Below the pieces are notes generated by a model, which saw nothing but the letters and a program-made list of their open reading frames with translations, ran no database searches and was not told the DNA's origin. From Salipaludibacillus daqingensis (GTDB lineage Bacteria > Bacillota > Bacilli > Bacillales > Salisediminibacteriaceae), in NCBI RefSeq assembly GCF_029891575.1, contig NZ_JARZHF010000013.1, forward strand, positions 25,616-89,615: a DNA stretch of 64,000 bases, read 5' to 3'. Position numbers and translations under genes: made by a program. Of this stretch, positions 44,091-53,603 are shown piece after piece. Position 1 is the stretch's first letter. Every line of letters starts with the position of its first letter.

Positions 44091-44519
44091 TTAGTCTGCT
44101 TCATTAATGACGATAAAACCGGACATATTTGATCCATCTTCACCACCAAAAGCCGTTAAACTTACATTTAACTCAACTCCGTGACCAGATACACCCCAAT
44201 CAGCTGTCCTTTCACCTTCATTTGTTTCGGGAATATCTTCATCTTGGATCGTCCAACCATCCGACGAGAACCCATCTGAGAAGAAGTCGATGCCATCGGG
44301 ATAATCGATACCTGGCCTAAACATGAGACTATACGTTCCATCTTCTTCATTTTGAAAGTTTATGCTAGCCTCTGCCGGTAAAGGTAACTTCGACTCGATC
44401 CCATTTGGCAATTCCAAGTCATGAGCTTCAGCGGTCTCTGTTGAGCTACCATTTCCGCATCCAGTGAGGCCAAGTATGCTTACTAAAAATAATAAATAAA
44501 TCCATCCTGTTCTTTTCAT
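44091..44519 (-). CDS. Small lipoprotein, unknown function
   Basis: 142 residues with lipobox GLTGC (Cys21) and an acidic mature domain containing LMFRPGIDYPDGIDFFSDGF and SDGWTIQDEDIPE, a pattern of a small beta-rich ligand-binding fold. No family recognised. Start behind GGAGGATTTTG. Confidence 0.65.
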   Translation of the reverse strand: MKRTGWIYLLFLVSILGLTGCGNGSSTETAEAHDLELPNGIESKLPLPAEASINFQNEEDGTYSLMFRPGIDYPDGIDFFSDGFSSDGWTIQDEDIPETNEGERTADWGVSGHGVELNVSLTAFGGEDGSNMSGFIVINEAD

Positions 44520-44651
44520 ACAAAATCCTCCATTACTAATTTTTTGTGAGTGCGCAGATCAACCGCAAATAACATACTTTACATCTTATGACAGGTCCAT
44601 CGAGATGCATATTATACGAAGGTATATGAATGGTTATGGCAAGACACTGAT

Positions 44652-44698
44652 ACATGAGAACCGTCCCCATTAACCACAAGAACCGTCCCCATTAACCA
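44652..44698. repeat. Two REP-like cores in direct repeat
   Basis: CATGAGAACCGTCCCCATTA and CAAGAACCGTCCCCATTAAC, 26 bp apart. Confidence 0.8.
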
Positions 44699-44792
44699 GC
44701 CATTCACCACTTCCTCAAAAACTAGGTTTTAAAGTTGAAGAAATTTGGAATATGGGGGTTAGGAAAAGAAATTGGTAGTAGGAGGTATTGTT

Positions 44793-46349
44793 GTGAGAAA
44801 GGAAAATGAAGAAACGAGTAAAGGGAAATTATTAGATTACAAGATTTTTGTCCCATCATTATTGATTATTATCGGGATTAGTATCCCCTTTTCGATATAC
44901 GAGGCACAATCGTTAGACTTGTTAAATTGGACGTTTGATACTATTGTGGATGTGTTTAGTTGGGGGTATATTTGGTATGCAATCATTTTATTAGGTGCAG
45001 GTTTATACCTCTCTTTTTCTAAATATGGAAAAGTTGTGTTAGGCGATCCAAAAGAAAAACCGAGGTTTACGTTGTTTGAATATGCTTCGATTTTAATCGC
45101 AATGGGAGTTGGCTCGACCATTATGCGAACTGGCATGGTGCAATGGGCAGCCGTTGCGGAAGACCCTCCTTTTGGATTGGAAGCTCAATCCTCAGAAGCG
45201 CTTTTAATGGGAAATGCGTATAGCATGTTCCTTTGGAGTTTCCAAGTATTTGCTATTTTTGTGATGGCGGCTCCTGCCATGGGTTATATCTTACATGTGA
45301 GGAAACGTCCTTTGATGAGAATATCCGAAGCGTGCCGCTGTATTTTTGGAGATCGTTTTACCGATGGTGTCGGCGGAAAATTTCTAGATATAATTTTTCT
45401 CGTCAGTATTCTTTCGGGGGCAGCAGTTACATTAGGGTTAGGAACGCCAATTGTGACGTATAATTTATCACAATTATTTACGATAGAAGTGACGTTTGGT
45501 TTAACGTTAATTGTCACAGTTCTCTGGGTATTTCTCTTTTCTATGAGTGCCTATTTAGGAATTGATAAAGGAATTAAGAGATTGAGTACATTTAATATGT
45601 ATTTAGCAGGAGCGTTTGCTTTGTTCATTATGGTCGTAGGACCGGGAGTATTTATCTTAGATTATTTTACAGAAACGGTTAGTTACTTATTAACTAATTA
45701 TATTAATATCTCGCTTTATACGGATTCATTATCGACAGAAGGTGCTACACATGTTCAAAGCAATACGGTCTTTTGGTTTGCTTATAGTGCAACGTGGGCG
45801 ATGCTACACAGTATTTTTGCAGCAAAAATCTCGCAAGGCAGAACGATAAAAGAAATGATATTAACGTATTTATTAGCTCCAACTCTTTTATCATGGGTAG
45901 CAACTGGTGTTCTCGGTGGTTTAGGTGTTCATAGATTTGTTACTGAGCGCGTTGCTGTAATGGATATTGTGCAAAATCAAGATGAAATGGCTGTCATTCC
46001 GGAAATTTTAGCATCACTGCCATTTTCAACTTTAGCTCTGATTGTTTTTTCCATTGTAGCAATGATTTTCTTAACAACGACATTAGACTCAACCACATAT
46101 ACGATTGCAGCTTATACGAGTACGAAGGATATGAGTATATCAGAACCTTCGAAGTTATTACGGATTATGATTGCAATCATCATTGCGGCCGTTGCGTTAG
46201 TATTAATGAGAGTAGGTGGTTTAGCACCTCTAGAAGTTGTTTCAGGACTGATGGGACTACCGATCATTGTCATTCAATTTTTAACAATCTTTGCAGCCAA
46301 AAAAATGATGGATCAAGATCAAGCTTGGCTAACAAACGTAAGAAAATAG
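44793..46349 (+). CDS. BCCT-family transporter
   Basis: 518 residues from the GTG at 44793 behind AGGAGGTATT. Twelve hydrophobic segments with the betaine/choline/carnitine carrier layout: AMGVGSTIMRTGMVQWAAVA in the TM3 area and FAYSATWAMLHSIFAAKISQ at TM8, then the long helix ending GRTIKEMILTYLLAPTLLSW. The tryptophan-rich substrate box is weaker than in OpuD/BetP, so the substrate may differ from glycine betaine. Confidence 0.8.
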   Translation: MRKENEETSKGKLLDYKIFVPSLLIIIGISIPFSIYEAQSLDLLNWTFDTIVDVFSWGYIWYAIILLGAGLYLSFSKYGKVVLGDPKEKPRFTLFEYASILIAMGVGSTIMRTGMVQWAAVAEDPPFGLEAQSSEALLMGNAYSMFLWSFQVFAIFVMAAPAMGYILHVRKRPLMRISEACRCIFGDRFTDGVGGKFLDIIFLVSILSGAAVTLGLGTPIVTYNLSQLFTIEVTFGLTLIVTVLWVFLFSMSAYLGIDKGIKRLSTFNMYLAGAFALFIMVVGPGVFILDYFTETVSYLLTNYINISLYTDSLSTEGATHVQSNTVFWFAYSATWAMLHSIFAAKISQGRTIKEMILTYLLAPTLLSWVATGVLGGLGVHRFVTERVAVMDIVQNQDEMAVIPEILASLPFSTLALIVFSIVAMIFLTTTLDSTTYTIAAYTSTKDMSISEPSKLLRIMIAIIIAAVALVLMRVGGLAPLEVVSGLMGLPIIVIQFLTIFAAKKMMDQDQAWLTNVRK

Positions 46350-46359
46350 GGAAGGATAT

Positions 46360-46413
46360 TGCCGAATGGGAACCGTCCCCATTCGGCAAAGTGATGTATG
46401 GGGACGGTTCTTA
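46360..46413. repeat. REP-like units; the first is a near-perfect palindrome
   Basis: TGCCGAATGGG and CCCATTCGGCA close around the core, followed by a second unit GTATGGGGACGGTTCTTAT. Confidence 0.8.
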
Positions 46414-46470
46414 TTTATCAATATGTTATAATCGAACAATCATGGATGTAATTGGTAGGGGGATCTTGTA

Positions 46471-47550
46471 GTGCGGAAATACATAGGAGCGTTCGGTTTA
46501 CTAAGTCTCATTATCTTTAGTGGGTATGAGAACAATCCGAAAGCTGATAGCCAGTTTTTTGATGACGATGAATTTAATTTTGAATTTGAGCTGAATAAAG
46601 GAGATTATGAATCTACGAATTCTTATGGTGAGGATTTTGCAGATAATCAATTCAGATCGAACAGTACGAATGGAACGAACAGGAGTAACAGCAAGAATCA
46701 TTCTAATTCAAATGATCAACCGAATAATAATGACCAACACATATATTTTGAAAGGGAAAGGAATGAATCGACTTCTTCTCAAGGTGCGGGCGTCATGGAT
46801 CCAGCAACCGGTGTTTCTCAAGTACTCGAGGATGAGACATCGGGACAACTGGGAGAAGAGGGGCAAGCGATGGACGATCTTTTAAGTGAAATGATCCCAG
46901 GGTTGGCAGAAAATGAGTTAATTGATTTGGTCCCTGGTCTTGCAGAAGAAGGGGTGGAAAATTCCCTGATGAGTGAGTCACAACAACCATTAGACAATTG
47001 GGATATGTCATCGGAAGAAACGGTTTTGGAAGGTTTTGATGATCAAGAAAACGTAAATGGTGAGGTGGAAGAATTTTATCATGCTGAAACGATCGAAGAG
47101 ATACTACAGAACTCATCAGAGGAAGGACAATTACCGCAACCGTTCCGTTTACCTTCTCCCATTTTAGAGATGCTTATGTCTCATGAAAATGATAGGAGTG
47201 TCGATGACGGAACGGAAGAAGCAGTGAACGATGAAGATTTTGAAGAGACGTTGGAAAGAGAATATGCATCGATGCCTTATATGCTATCGATGGATTTAAA
47301 TGATATGTTCATTGTCAGCACCGCTATTCTCGAGTCTGGTGAGGGGGAAGATCCTTGGCATGGAAACATCGAAGAACAAGGATTAATTGACTATTGGACC
47401 TTTTTTGAATTGTCCGAGGATTTACAAGCTCATGAAGAGACCGATGAGATTATTTCAACTTTAGAAACGCATTATGATCAGTATCAAGAAGCAGTGGAGG
47501 CGCTGACGGCTCAGTTTGAAGGGGCCGGAGTTAGCAACATGGAGGAATAA
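46471..47550 (+). CDS. Very acidic exported protein with degenerate lipobox
   Basis: 359 residues, GTG start behind GTAGGGGGAT. The N-terminus MRKYIGAFGLLSLIIFSGYE looks like a lipoprotein signal, but the cysteine expected after FSG is tyrosine (codon TAT; one base from TGT). A low-complexity Asn/Ser linker (about 65-90) is followed by a long Glu/Asp-rich region with EMIPGLAENELIDLVPGLAE and a helical C-terminus with a DPWHGNIEEQGLIDYWTFFE segment. No known domain recognised. Confidence 0.6.
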   Translation: MRKYIGAFGLLSLIIFSGYENNPKADSQFFDDDEFNFEFELNKGDYESTNSYGEDFADNQFRSNSTNGTNRSNSKNHSNSNDQPNNNDQHIYFERERNESTSSQGAGVMDPATGVSQVLEDETSGQLGEEGQAMDDLLSEMIPGLAENELIDLVPGLAEEGVENSLMSESQQPLDNWDMSSEETVLEGFDDQENVNGEVEEFYHAETIEEILQNSSEEGQLPQPFRLPSPILEMLMSHENDRSVDDGTEEAVNDEDFEETLEREYASMPYMLSMDLNDMFIVSTAILESGEGEDPWHGNIEEQGLIDYWTFFELSEDLQAHEETDEIISTLETHYDQYQEAVEALTAQFEGAGVSNMEE

Positions 47551-47567
47551 TTTACGATTTTTTAGAT

Positions 47568-47618
47568 GGCCGATTCCATGCTCACGAGCGTGAAATCGGC
47601 CTTATTTGGTTGTTTTTT
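47568..47618 (+). terminator. Terminator of the acidic exported protein
   Basis: GGCCGATT pairs with AATCGGCC, followed by TTATTTGGTTGTTTTTT. Confidence 0.65.
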
Positions 47619-47639
47619 CAAGGGGATTCGTCAAAGCTT

Positions 47640-47669
47640 TGCCGAATGGGAACCGTCCCCATGCTTCAC
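47640..47669. repeat. REP-like unit
   Basis: TGCCGAATGGGAACCGTCCC continuing CATGC; just upstream of glcB. Confidence 0.75.
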
Positions 47670-47731
47670 TTTTGATCAGATCAATGCCACAATATTAGTA
47701 GATTTGATTAATTAAGTAGGGGGGAATGGTT

Positions 47732-49906
47732 ATGACGAAAAAAGGTTATGTGAAAGTTGGGGAACTTCAAGTTGCGGAAGAACTATATGAATTTATTCAG
47801 TCAGAGGCGTTACCGGGTAGTCAAGTGGAGGGGAAACATTTTTGGTCTGAGTTAGATCGATTGATTCATGATTTAACTCCGGAAAACAAAGCTTTGTTGC
47901 AACGTCGTGATGAAATACAAATGGCCATCGACACTTGGCATAAAGAACACAAGGACAGTTTTAATGAGGACACGTATCATGCGTTTTTACAAGAGATTGG
48001 ATATGTAGAACCTGACGTAGAAGATTTCCATATTACAACCGATGGAGTAGATGAAGAAATTACGTTTCAAGCAGGACCTCAGCTTGTTGTTCCAGTAAAT
48101 AATGCTCGATATGCAATAAATGCCGCTAATTCTCGGTGGGGAAGTTTGTACGACGCACTTTATGGCACAGACGTGATCTCGGAAGAAAATGGCGCTACGC
48201 GAGAAGGAAGTTACAATCCTATTCGTGGAGACAAAGTGGTGTCGTTTGCCAAAGACTTTCTAGATCAAGCCATTCCTTTAGCGAATGCTTCTCATAAAAA
48301 TGTCGTGGAATATAAGTTAGATGATGGAAAATTAACGGTCACATTGGAAGATGGAAGGAAGACGGTTCTTGATGATGAATCGAAATTCGTTGGTTACAAC
48401 GGCGATCTAGAAAGAATAGAAGCTATATTACTGAAAAATAACCGACTGCATGTAGAGATTCAAATCGATCGAGATCATCCGATAGGAAAAACAGATAAAG
48501 CAGGCGTGAAAGATATTCTAATGGAAGCTGCCTTGACAACAATAATGGATTGTGAAGATTCAGTCGCAGCTGTCGATGCGGAAGATAAAGTTCTCGTTTA
48601 CCGAAACTGGTTAGAGTTGATGACAGGCGACCTCTCGGTTACGTTTAAAAAAGGAAACAAATCGGTTGAACGGAAACTGAATCCAAATCGAGTATACAAA
48701 ACAATCGAAGGCAAAGAGCGAACGCTGTCAGGACGGTCACTTATGTTTGTTAGAAACGTCGGTCATTTGATGACGAATAATGCCATTTTAGATAAAGGTG
48801 GCGCAGAAGTTTTTGAAGGGATATTGGATACGGTATTTACGAGTTTGTTAGCAAAACATACGCTTTTAGGAAATGGGCAATATCAGAACTCTTCTGAAGG
48901 TTCGGTTTACATTGTGAAACCGAAAATGCACGGATCGAAAGAAGTGGCTTTTGCGAATAAACTGTTTAATCGAGTGGAAGATCTTCTTGGTTTGAATCGT
49001 TACACGTTGAAAATTGGAGTCATGGACGAAGAAAGACGAACGAGTTTGAACTTACTAGCATGCATTCGTGAAGTTAAAGATCGAATCGTATTTATTAATA
49101 CAGGCTTCTTAGATCGAACGGGAGATGAAATTCATACGTCGATGGAAGCAGGGGCAATGATTCGAAAAAATGAGATGAAATCATCCTCATGGTTGCAAGC
49201 TTATGAAAACTTGAATGTCACAACAGGTCTCGCAGCAGGGTTTCTAAATAGAGCTCAAATCGGTAAAGGGATGTGGGCCATGCCTGAATTGATGAACGAC
49301 ATGGTTCAGCAAAAACGAGGTCAATTGGAAGCAGGTGCGAATACGGCTTGGGTTCCATCACCGACAGCTGCCACGCTTCATGCGTTGCATTATCATGAGG
49401 TTGATATACCAGAAATCCAAACGACGATGAGTAAAGAAACAAAAAATGATCGACAAGATATGTTGGAGATTCCGGTTTCATCCGATTCCAAATGGAGTGA
49501 TGAAGAAATACAACAGGAATTAGACAACAATGCTCAAGGGATTCTCGGTTACGTGGTCCGTTGGGTGGAACAAGGCGTTGGCTGTTCCAAAGTTCCAGAT
49601 ATAAATGATGTGGCACTGATGGAAGACCGTGCCACGTTAAGAATATCTAGTCAACATATGGCTAATTGGCTATTCCACGGGATATGCACGGAAGACCAAG
49701 TGAAAGAAACGATGGAACGAATGGCCAAAGTCGTCGACGAACAAAATGCGGACGATCCAAATTACGACCCAATGGCAAATGACTATCATAATTCTGTTGC
49801 ATTCCAAGCAGCTTGCGAACTCGTTTTCAAAGGCACGATTCAACCTAGTGGATACACAGAACCTATCTTACACCGTCGTAGATTAGAGTATAAAGCAAAA
49901 CTCTAA
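47732..49906 (+). CDS. glcB: Malate synthase G
   Basis: 724 residues from the ATG at 47732 behind AGGGGGGAAT. It condenses glyoxylate with acetyl-CoA to malate. Recognised by overall length and by [15 protein letters not shown] in the catalytic barrel, [31 protein letters not shown] and the C-terminal [19 protein letters not shown]. An isocitrate lyase gene is not adjacent, which is usual for the G isoform that serves glycolate use. The next gene, 45 bases on, may share the transcript. Confidence 0.95.
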   Translation: MTKKGYVKVGELQVAEELYEFIQSEALPGSQVEGKHFWSELDRLIHDLTPENKALLQRRDEIQMAIDTWHKEHKDSFNEDTYHAFLQEIGYVEPDVEDFHITTDGVDEEITFQAGPQLVVPVNNARYAINAANSRWGSLYDALYGTDVISEENGATREGSYNPIRGDKVVSFAKDFLDQAIPLANASHKNVVEYKLDDGKLTVTLEDGRKTVLDDESKFVGYNGDLERIEAILLKNNRLHVEIQIDRDHPIGKTDKAGVKDILMEAALTTIMDCEDSVAAVDAEDKVLVYRNWLELMTGDLSVTFKKGNKSVERKLNPNRVYKTIEGKERTLSGRSLMFVRNVGHLMTNNAILDKGGAEVFEGILDTVFTSLLAKHTLLGNGQYQNSSEGSVYIVKPKMHGSKEVAFANKLFNRVEDLLGLNRYTLKIGVMDEERRTSLNLLACIREVKDRIVFINTGFLDRTGDEIHTSMEAGAMIRKNEMKSSSWLQAYENLNVTTGLAAGFLNRAQIGKGMWAMPELMNDMVQQKRGQLEAGANTAWVPSPTAATLHALHYHEVDIPEIQTTMSKETKNDRQDMLEIPVSSDSKWSDEEIQQELDNNAQGILGYVVRWVEQGVGCSKVPDINDVALMEDRATLRISSQHMANWLFHGICTEDQVKETMERMAKVVDEQNADDPNYDPMANDYHNSVAFQAACELVFKGTIQPSGYTEPILHRRRLEYKAKL

Positions 49907-49951
49907 AGCGGTTAGGTAAAAAAACAGAGAAGTGTTGGAGGGATCAAAAAC

Positions 49952-50389
49952 ATGGCAGACTTTCATCAGCTTTTAAATAGTATTTTCATGTGTGGAGAAC
50001 AAGAAGTGCAGTCTATTATTAATGCAAAAAAGATTAAATATGTTGTTGATCTCCGAGCAGAAGCAAATGAAAGTATTGCAAAAGATGAAAGCACGGAATG
50101 GGTTCATATTCCATTAGAGGATGGAATACCAGATCAATCAAGAAATCTCCGGAAAGCAATTTCTTATGTTGCAAAAGCTTACCTTGAAGGGAAAGAGACG
50201 ATTCTTCATTGAAAAGGTGGGGAAAACCGCACAGGTAGTGTGGCAATTGGTGTACTACTAGAACTAGGATTAGCGTCAACAATCGAAGAAGCTGAATCGA
50301 TGGTACAAGAGATTAGGCCACAGATTTCGATTAATGATAATTTTTATCGAGATATATTAGAGATCTACCCAGATTCAAAGAGTGAGTAG
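49952..50389 (+). CDS. Tyrosine/dual-specificity phosphatase, candidate selenoprotein (TGA at the catalytic cysteine)
   Basis: A 145-residue frame, ATG behind TTGGAGGGATC, interrupted only by TGA at 50210-50212 (residue 87), then 58 sense codons to TAG. The first half has the DSP-like N-terminus (LLNSIFMCGEQEVQSIINAK, VVDLRAEAN, WVHIPLEDG). Around the TGA it reads ETILH-U-KGGENRTGSVAIG, which fits the P-loop HCx5R(S/T)G of Cys-based phosphatases with the nucleophilic Cys replaced by TGA. The C-terminal helices (TIEEAESMVQEIRPQISIND) are intact. A hairpin with loop AGGTA starts 20 nt later. Either selenocysteine is the nucleophile or this is a pseudogene with a single lesion in the catalytic codon. 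Cotranscription with glcB is likely. Confidence 0.72.
50227..50243 (+). promoter_or_regulatory. Candidate SECIS hairpin in the phosphatase gene
   Basis: CCGCAC pairs with GTGTGG (one G-T) around the 5-nt loop AGGTA. The loop starts 20 nt after the TGA; its AGGU start is the same as in the E. coli fdhF SECIS loop. Same loop length and nearly the same distance as the formate dehydrogenase hairpin. Confidence 0.6.
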
Positions 50390-50423
50390 GGACAAACCTG
50401 TGGAAAATACGATAATGAATAAG

Positions 50424-50461
50424 AAAGTGGGTGACATTGCTTACAATGTCACCCACTTTTT
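50424..50461 (+). terminator. Strong terminator after the phosphatase
   Basis: AAAGTGGGTGACATTG pairs perfectly with CAATGTCACCCACTTT, followed by TT. Confidence 0.9.
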
Positions 50462-50493
50462 GAGTATTTATGAGAATATTTGGTTTTAAAAAT

Positions 50494-50791
50494 GCCGAAC
50501 GAGAACCGTCCGAGACTGCTGAAAAAGTCAATTCACCTAAATTAGAATGCATAATAATCCAATTTAACTTATTGCAGAGGTAGTTGATGAGACTGGAGCA
50601 AGCGAGACTCCTGCGGAAAAGGAAGTCAGTCAAGACCCTACAGGACAAAGTCCGAAGCGGCTTGACGACTTCTCCGCGGAAAGCGAGTTTGCGCAGGGAT
50701 CATCAAGCCTTTATGCATCTCAACTTATAATTTTAATAACGTTTCTGAAAATATAACACTTTTTTACTGGTCTCGAACCGTCCCCGTTCAT
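50494..50791. repeat. REP-like unit interrupted by a 263-bp element
   Basis: TGCCGAACGAGAACCGTCC ends at 50511. GAACCGTCC recurs at 50775-50783 and continues CCGTTCATCA. Joined, they form a normal REP-like unit. Confidence 0.8.
50512..50774. mobile_element. 263-bp MITE-like element, copy 2
   Basis: Same length and plus-strand orientation as copy 1 at 24548. Ends GAGACTGCTGAAAAAGT and, read inward from the right, GAGACCAGTAAAAAAGT. Flanked by the 9-bp direct repeat GAACCGTCC, which is the complement of the target used by copy 1. No coding capacity. Confidence 0.85.
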
Positions 50792-50798
50792 CACCCTG

Positions 50799-52208
50799 TT
50801 ACTTCTTCCCGAAATAAAACAAGCCAAGGATGAGCCAGAAAATGGTCACAATAAATGCGAAAATGAGGATGGATACGGGACCGAATTGAGCAACAAGTGG
50901 CATGGCTGCTGCTGTGAATAGTCCACCACCTACTAATGGTTCGAACAAGATTTGTTTGTAGCCAAAGCCTTCTAATGCAGGTGTCCGATTTTCGGGATCG
51001 ACAACTTTCATTAATAATAATCCTGTTGCTGTGATGCCTGTTGCCTGGCCGAAGTCACCGATTCCACGTTCAAACCAATAAGAAGGGATCATTTTTGGAG
51101 CTAATACTAAAAACGCAAAAACGTTCCAAATCAGACCTGCCAAAGCTAATGATACGAAGGCAACAATATTGTCCCCTATGACTTGTAGAGAAATCGTACC
51201 AATAGCAGCAACAATTAATATATCTAAAGATAACCCGCCAACACGGTTAATTAGTTTCCGATCAATAATCTTGAATTTATCATAACGCTGAGAAAAACCT
51301 TGTACAATAATCCCGCCAGCCATGGCGAGAGGGAATAACGGTACATAGATCATTAAGTATGTATCTGTTAAAGGTCCCCATGTTACCGACTCAAGTATAA
51401 TCAATCCTTCCAACAGAAGAATCCCAATTCCAACAGCAACACCGATATAGGCGAGGTGAATGGATAGAGGTTCAATCGATTCTGGTCGCGTAGTGATGTC
51501 GGCTCCAGAGTCACGTTCATCAAAGTCAATAATCCCGTGTTGTCCATCCACAGAGACTTTACCGTCTCTACCAAGTTCCTTTGCACGTCCCGTTCGAGCT
51601 CCCCAATTGATAAGAATAATCCCGATAAGAACACCACTGAGAATACCGATCGTTGCTAATCCTATAGCCATGTCATAACCTTCTGCGAATCCTAACTCTT
51701 CAAATGTATTGCCTAAACCAGCAGCTGTCCCGTGTCCACCAACAAAACTAATTTCGATCAGTGTACCAGCTAAAGGATTCACTCCGTATAAAGGAGTCAG
51801 TAATAATAAGACGAGTAACAAACCAACGACGTACTGCCCCCAGGATACCATTTGCCCCATGGCAACTTGAGGTCCACCAATGTCCCACACTTTTTTTAAG
51901 CTCGGTAAATCTTTTCCGAGAAATAAACAAGCAAACACGATATTAATAAATAGCCCTGGAAGGGTAGACCAAACAGACAAAATGTCATCTGTCAGGAACC
52001 CTTGATTTAGAAAAAAGCCTTCTTCAGTAAAAATAGAAATTAATCGTCCGAGCACTTCGGGACCAACCAAAAGTGCAATAAGACCGGCGATAATCGAAGA
52101 AGGAAGAAATATATTTTGTAGTAAGGGAGTATATACTCGCACCCACTTCCCAATGACAATAAAAACGGCTAAAACAACAAACCCAAGTCCAACAAGTTCC
52201 GGTGACAT
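50799..52208 (-). CDS. gltS: Sodium/glutamate symporter
   Basis: 469 residues, start behind AAGGAGGG. ESS-family carrier with inverted-repeat topology: two halves each with a re-entrant glycine-rich loop (ISFVGGHGTAAGLGNTFEEL in the first, GIGDFGQATGITATGLLLMK in the second), which form the Na+/glutamate pathway. Around residue 230 there is an acidic cytoplasmic loop. Use of Na+ suits a salt- or alkali-adapted cell. Confidence 0.92.
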   Translation of the reverse strand: MSPELVGLGFVVLAVFIVIGKWVRVYTPLLQNIFLPSSIIAGLIALLVGPEVLGRLISIFTEEGFFLNQGFLTDDILSVWSTLPGLFINIVFACLFLGKDLPSLKKVWDIGGPQVAMGQMVSWGQYVVGLLLVLLLLTPLYGVNPLAGTLIEISFVGGHGTAAGLGNTFEELGFAEGYDMAIGLATIGILSGVLIGIILINWGARTGRAKELGRDGKVSVDGQHGIIDFDERDSGADITTRPESIEPLSIHLAYIGVAVGIGILLLEGLIILESVTWGPLTDTYLMIYVPLFPLAMAGGIIVQGFSQRYDKFKIIDRKLINRVGGLSLDILIVAAIGTISLQVIGDNIVAFVSLALAGLIWNVFAFLVLAPKMIPSYWFERGIGDFGQATGITATGLLLMKVVDPENRTPALEGFGYKQILFEPLVGGGLFTAAAMPLVAQFGPVSILIFAFIVTIFWLILGLFYFGKK

Positions 52209-52461
52209 GAAAAATAACCCTCCTTTAAGTATTGAAACGTGGACGACTCTTCACACGATTCAGTCCTAAGTGTGTATACCCACAAAGCTTGCTAGAAAAA
52301 CAAGGGAAGTGAAGAAACAAGCATATAAAGGGCGTGATAATAAGGACAATTTTATTTAACTTTTTAATAACATAAAAAAACAAATTCACGGTCTTCTTTT
52401 GGTTAATGATGTGTATTTTTACTAATACTAATCAGACAAAACTTTTAGGGCGTGATTAGCC

Positions 52462-53286
52462 ATGAATCTGAAGAAAAACAAGAGTAAATATCCTTACATT
52501 TTATTGGGAATCATTCACTTAATCATGTTGATCTATACTTTTTATAAAAGTAAACAGAGAAAAAAACACGTTGTATTGTTGTTTTCATTTATAGGATGGG
52601 CTTATATACTAGACTATATCGTAATTGTTCTTTTCCAAGGATATGTCTATACACCTAAGTTCTTAAAGCAGAAAGATTTAGATAATATTTTCGGTTCTAT
52701 TATGTCTCAATTCTTTTATGTCCCAGTATCAGCACTGTTTATAACAGTTTTTGGTCTAGGGTGGAAAGTGAAGTTGGTTTTTAGTATTTGTTACTCACTG
52801 ATTGAAATCGTGTTTATTTATTTAGGGATTTTTAAACATAATTGGTGGAAAACAAAGTATACGTTTGTGTTAATTTTCAGTTCTTTCTTTTTTAATGATA
52901 GGTGGAACAAAATGATAACAAAAGAATACCCACGAATGTTATTTTTCTCTCTATTCTCCTTCGTCCAAGTTACTTGGATGAATATAATTTTTATATTGGC
53001 TGTATTGAGAATGATTAAATATGGGAAAAAACATAACCATTCGTGGAAAACCCATATAAAAGTTGCGCCATTGTTTGGGCTACTATTTGGCTACGTGACA
53101 ACATCATTGGTGAAAACAGGTGGTTTATTATCTGAAGTAAAATCGTTTCTTTTTATGTTCACCATCGACCTCATCTTGCTCCAAAAAAGAATGTTAAAAA
53201 CAAAGTCGTTTATTATTCTCCCATTCATCTATATAACAACAATAACCAGCGCTAAATACTTCAAAAAGTTGGTCTATCAAAGATGA
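52462..53286 (+). CDS. CBO0543-type membrane protein
   Basis: 274 residues with about eight hydrophobic segments. The segment SQFFYVPVSALFITVFGLGW and the later WNKMITKEYPRMLFFSLFSF resemble proteins of the CBO0543 family that are plentiful in Bacillaceae; the length suggests two fused units. Weak ribosome site (TTAGGGCG). Function unknown. A shorter relative lies at 62037. Confidence 0.6.
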   Translation: MNLKKNKSKYPYILLGIIHLIMLIYTFYKSKQRKKHVVLLFSFIGWAYILDYIVIVLFQGYVYTPKFLKQKDLDNIFGSIMSQFFYVPVSALFITVFGLGWKVKLVFSICYSLIEIVFIYLGIFKHNWWKTKYTFVLIFSSFFFNDRWNKMITKEYPRMLFFSLFSFVQVTWMNIIFILAVLRMIKYGKKHNHSWKTHIKVAPLFGLLFGYVTTSLVKTGGLLSEVKSFLFMFTIDLILLQKRMLKTKSFIILPFIYITTITSAKYFKKLVYQR

Positions 53287-53306
53287 ACGAGTGGTGAATG
53301 GGTGTT

Positions 53307-53370
53307 GAATGGGGACGGTTCTCGTGCGGCAGTAGTGGGGTATGGGTGGGGTATGGGGACGGTTCTCACA
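53307..53370. repeat. Two REP-like units in direct repeat
   Basis: GAATGGGGACGGTTCTCGTG continuing CGGCA, and GTATGGGGACGGTTCTCAC. Confidence 0.8.
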
Positions 53371-53603
53371 CTTCATTTTTGTATCATAAACGGAATTTTC
53401 TATGACTTACTCCGACTAATTTTAAATAGAAATTTTTAACGAAAAGAAGCATGAATGAATGCTATCTCATATGTGTGCCTTAATAGAAAATACATCTACG
53501 TCCTTTACAGGTTTTTATACGAGCCTCTTCAAAAAAGCAAAGGTTAACTAGTCCAAATAAAGGGGATATACAAGGAAGAAACATTATTTGGGAGGCTTAG
53601 TGA

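Noticed and set aside
46607..46885. Alternative frames within the acidic exported-protein gene
   Set aside because: Shadows of a low-complexity gene with no ribosome site.
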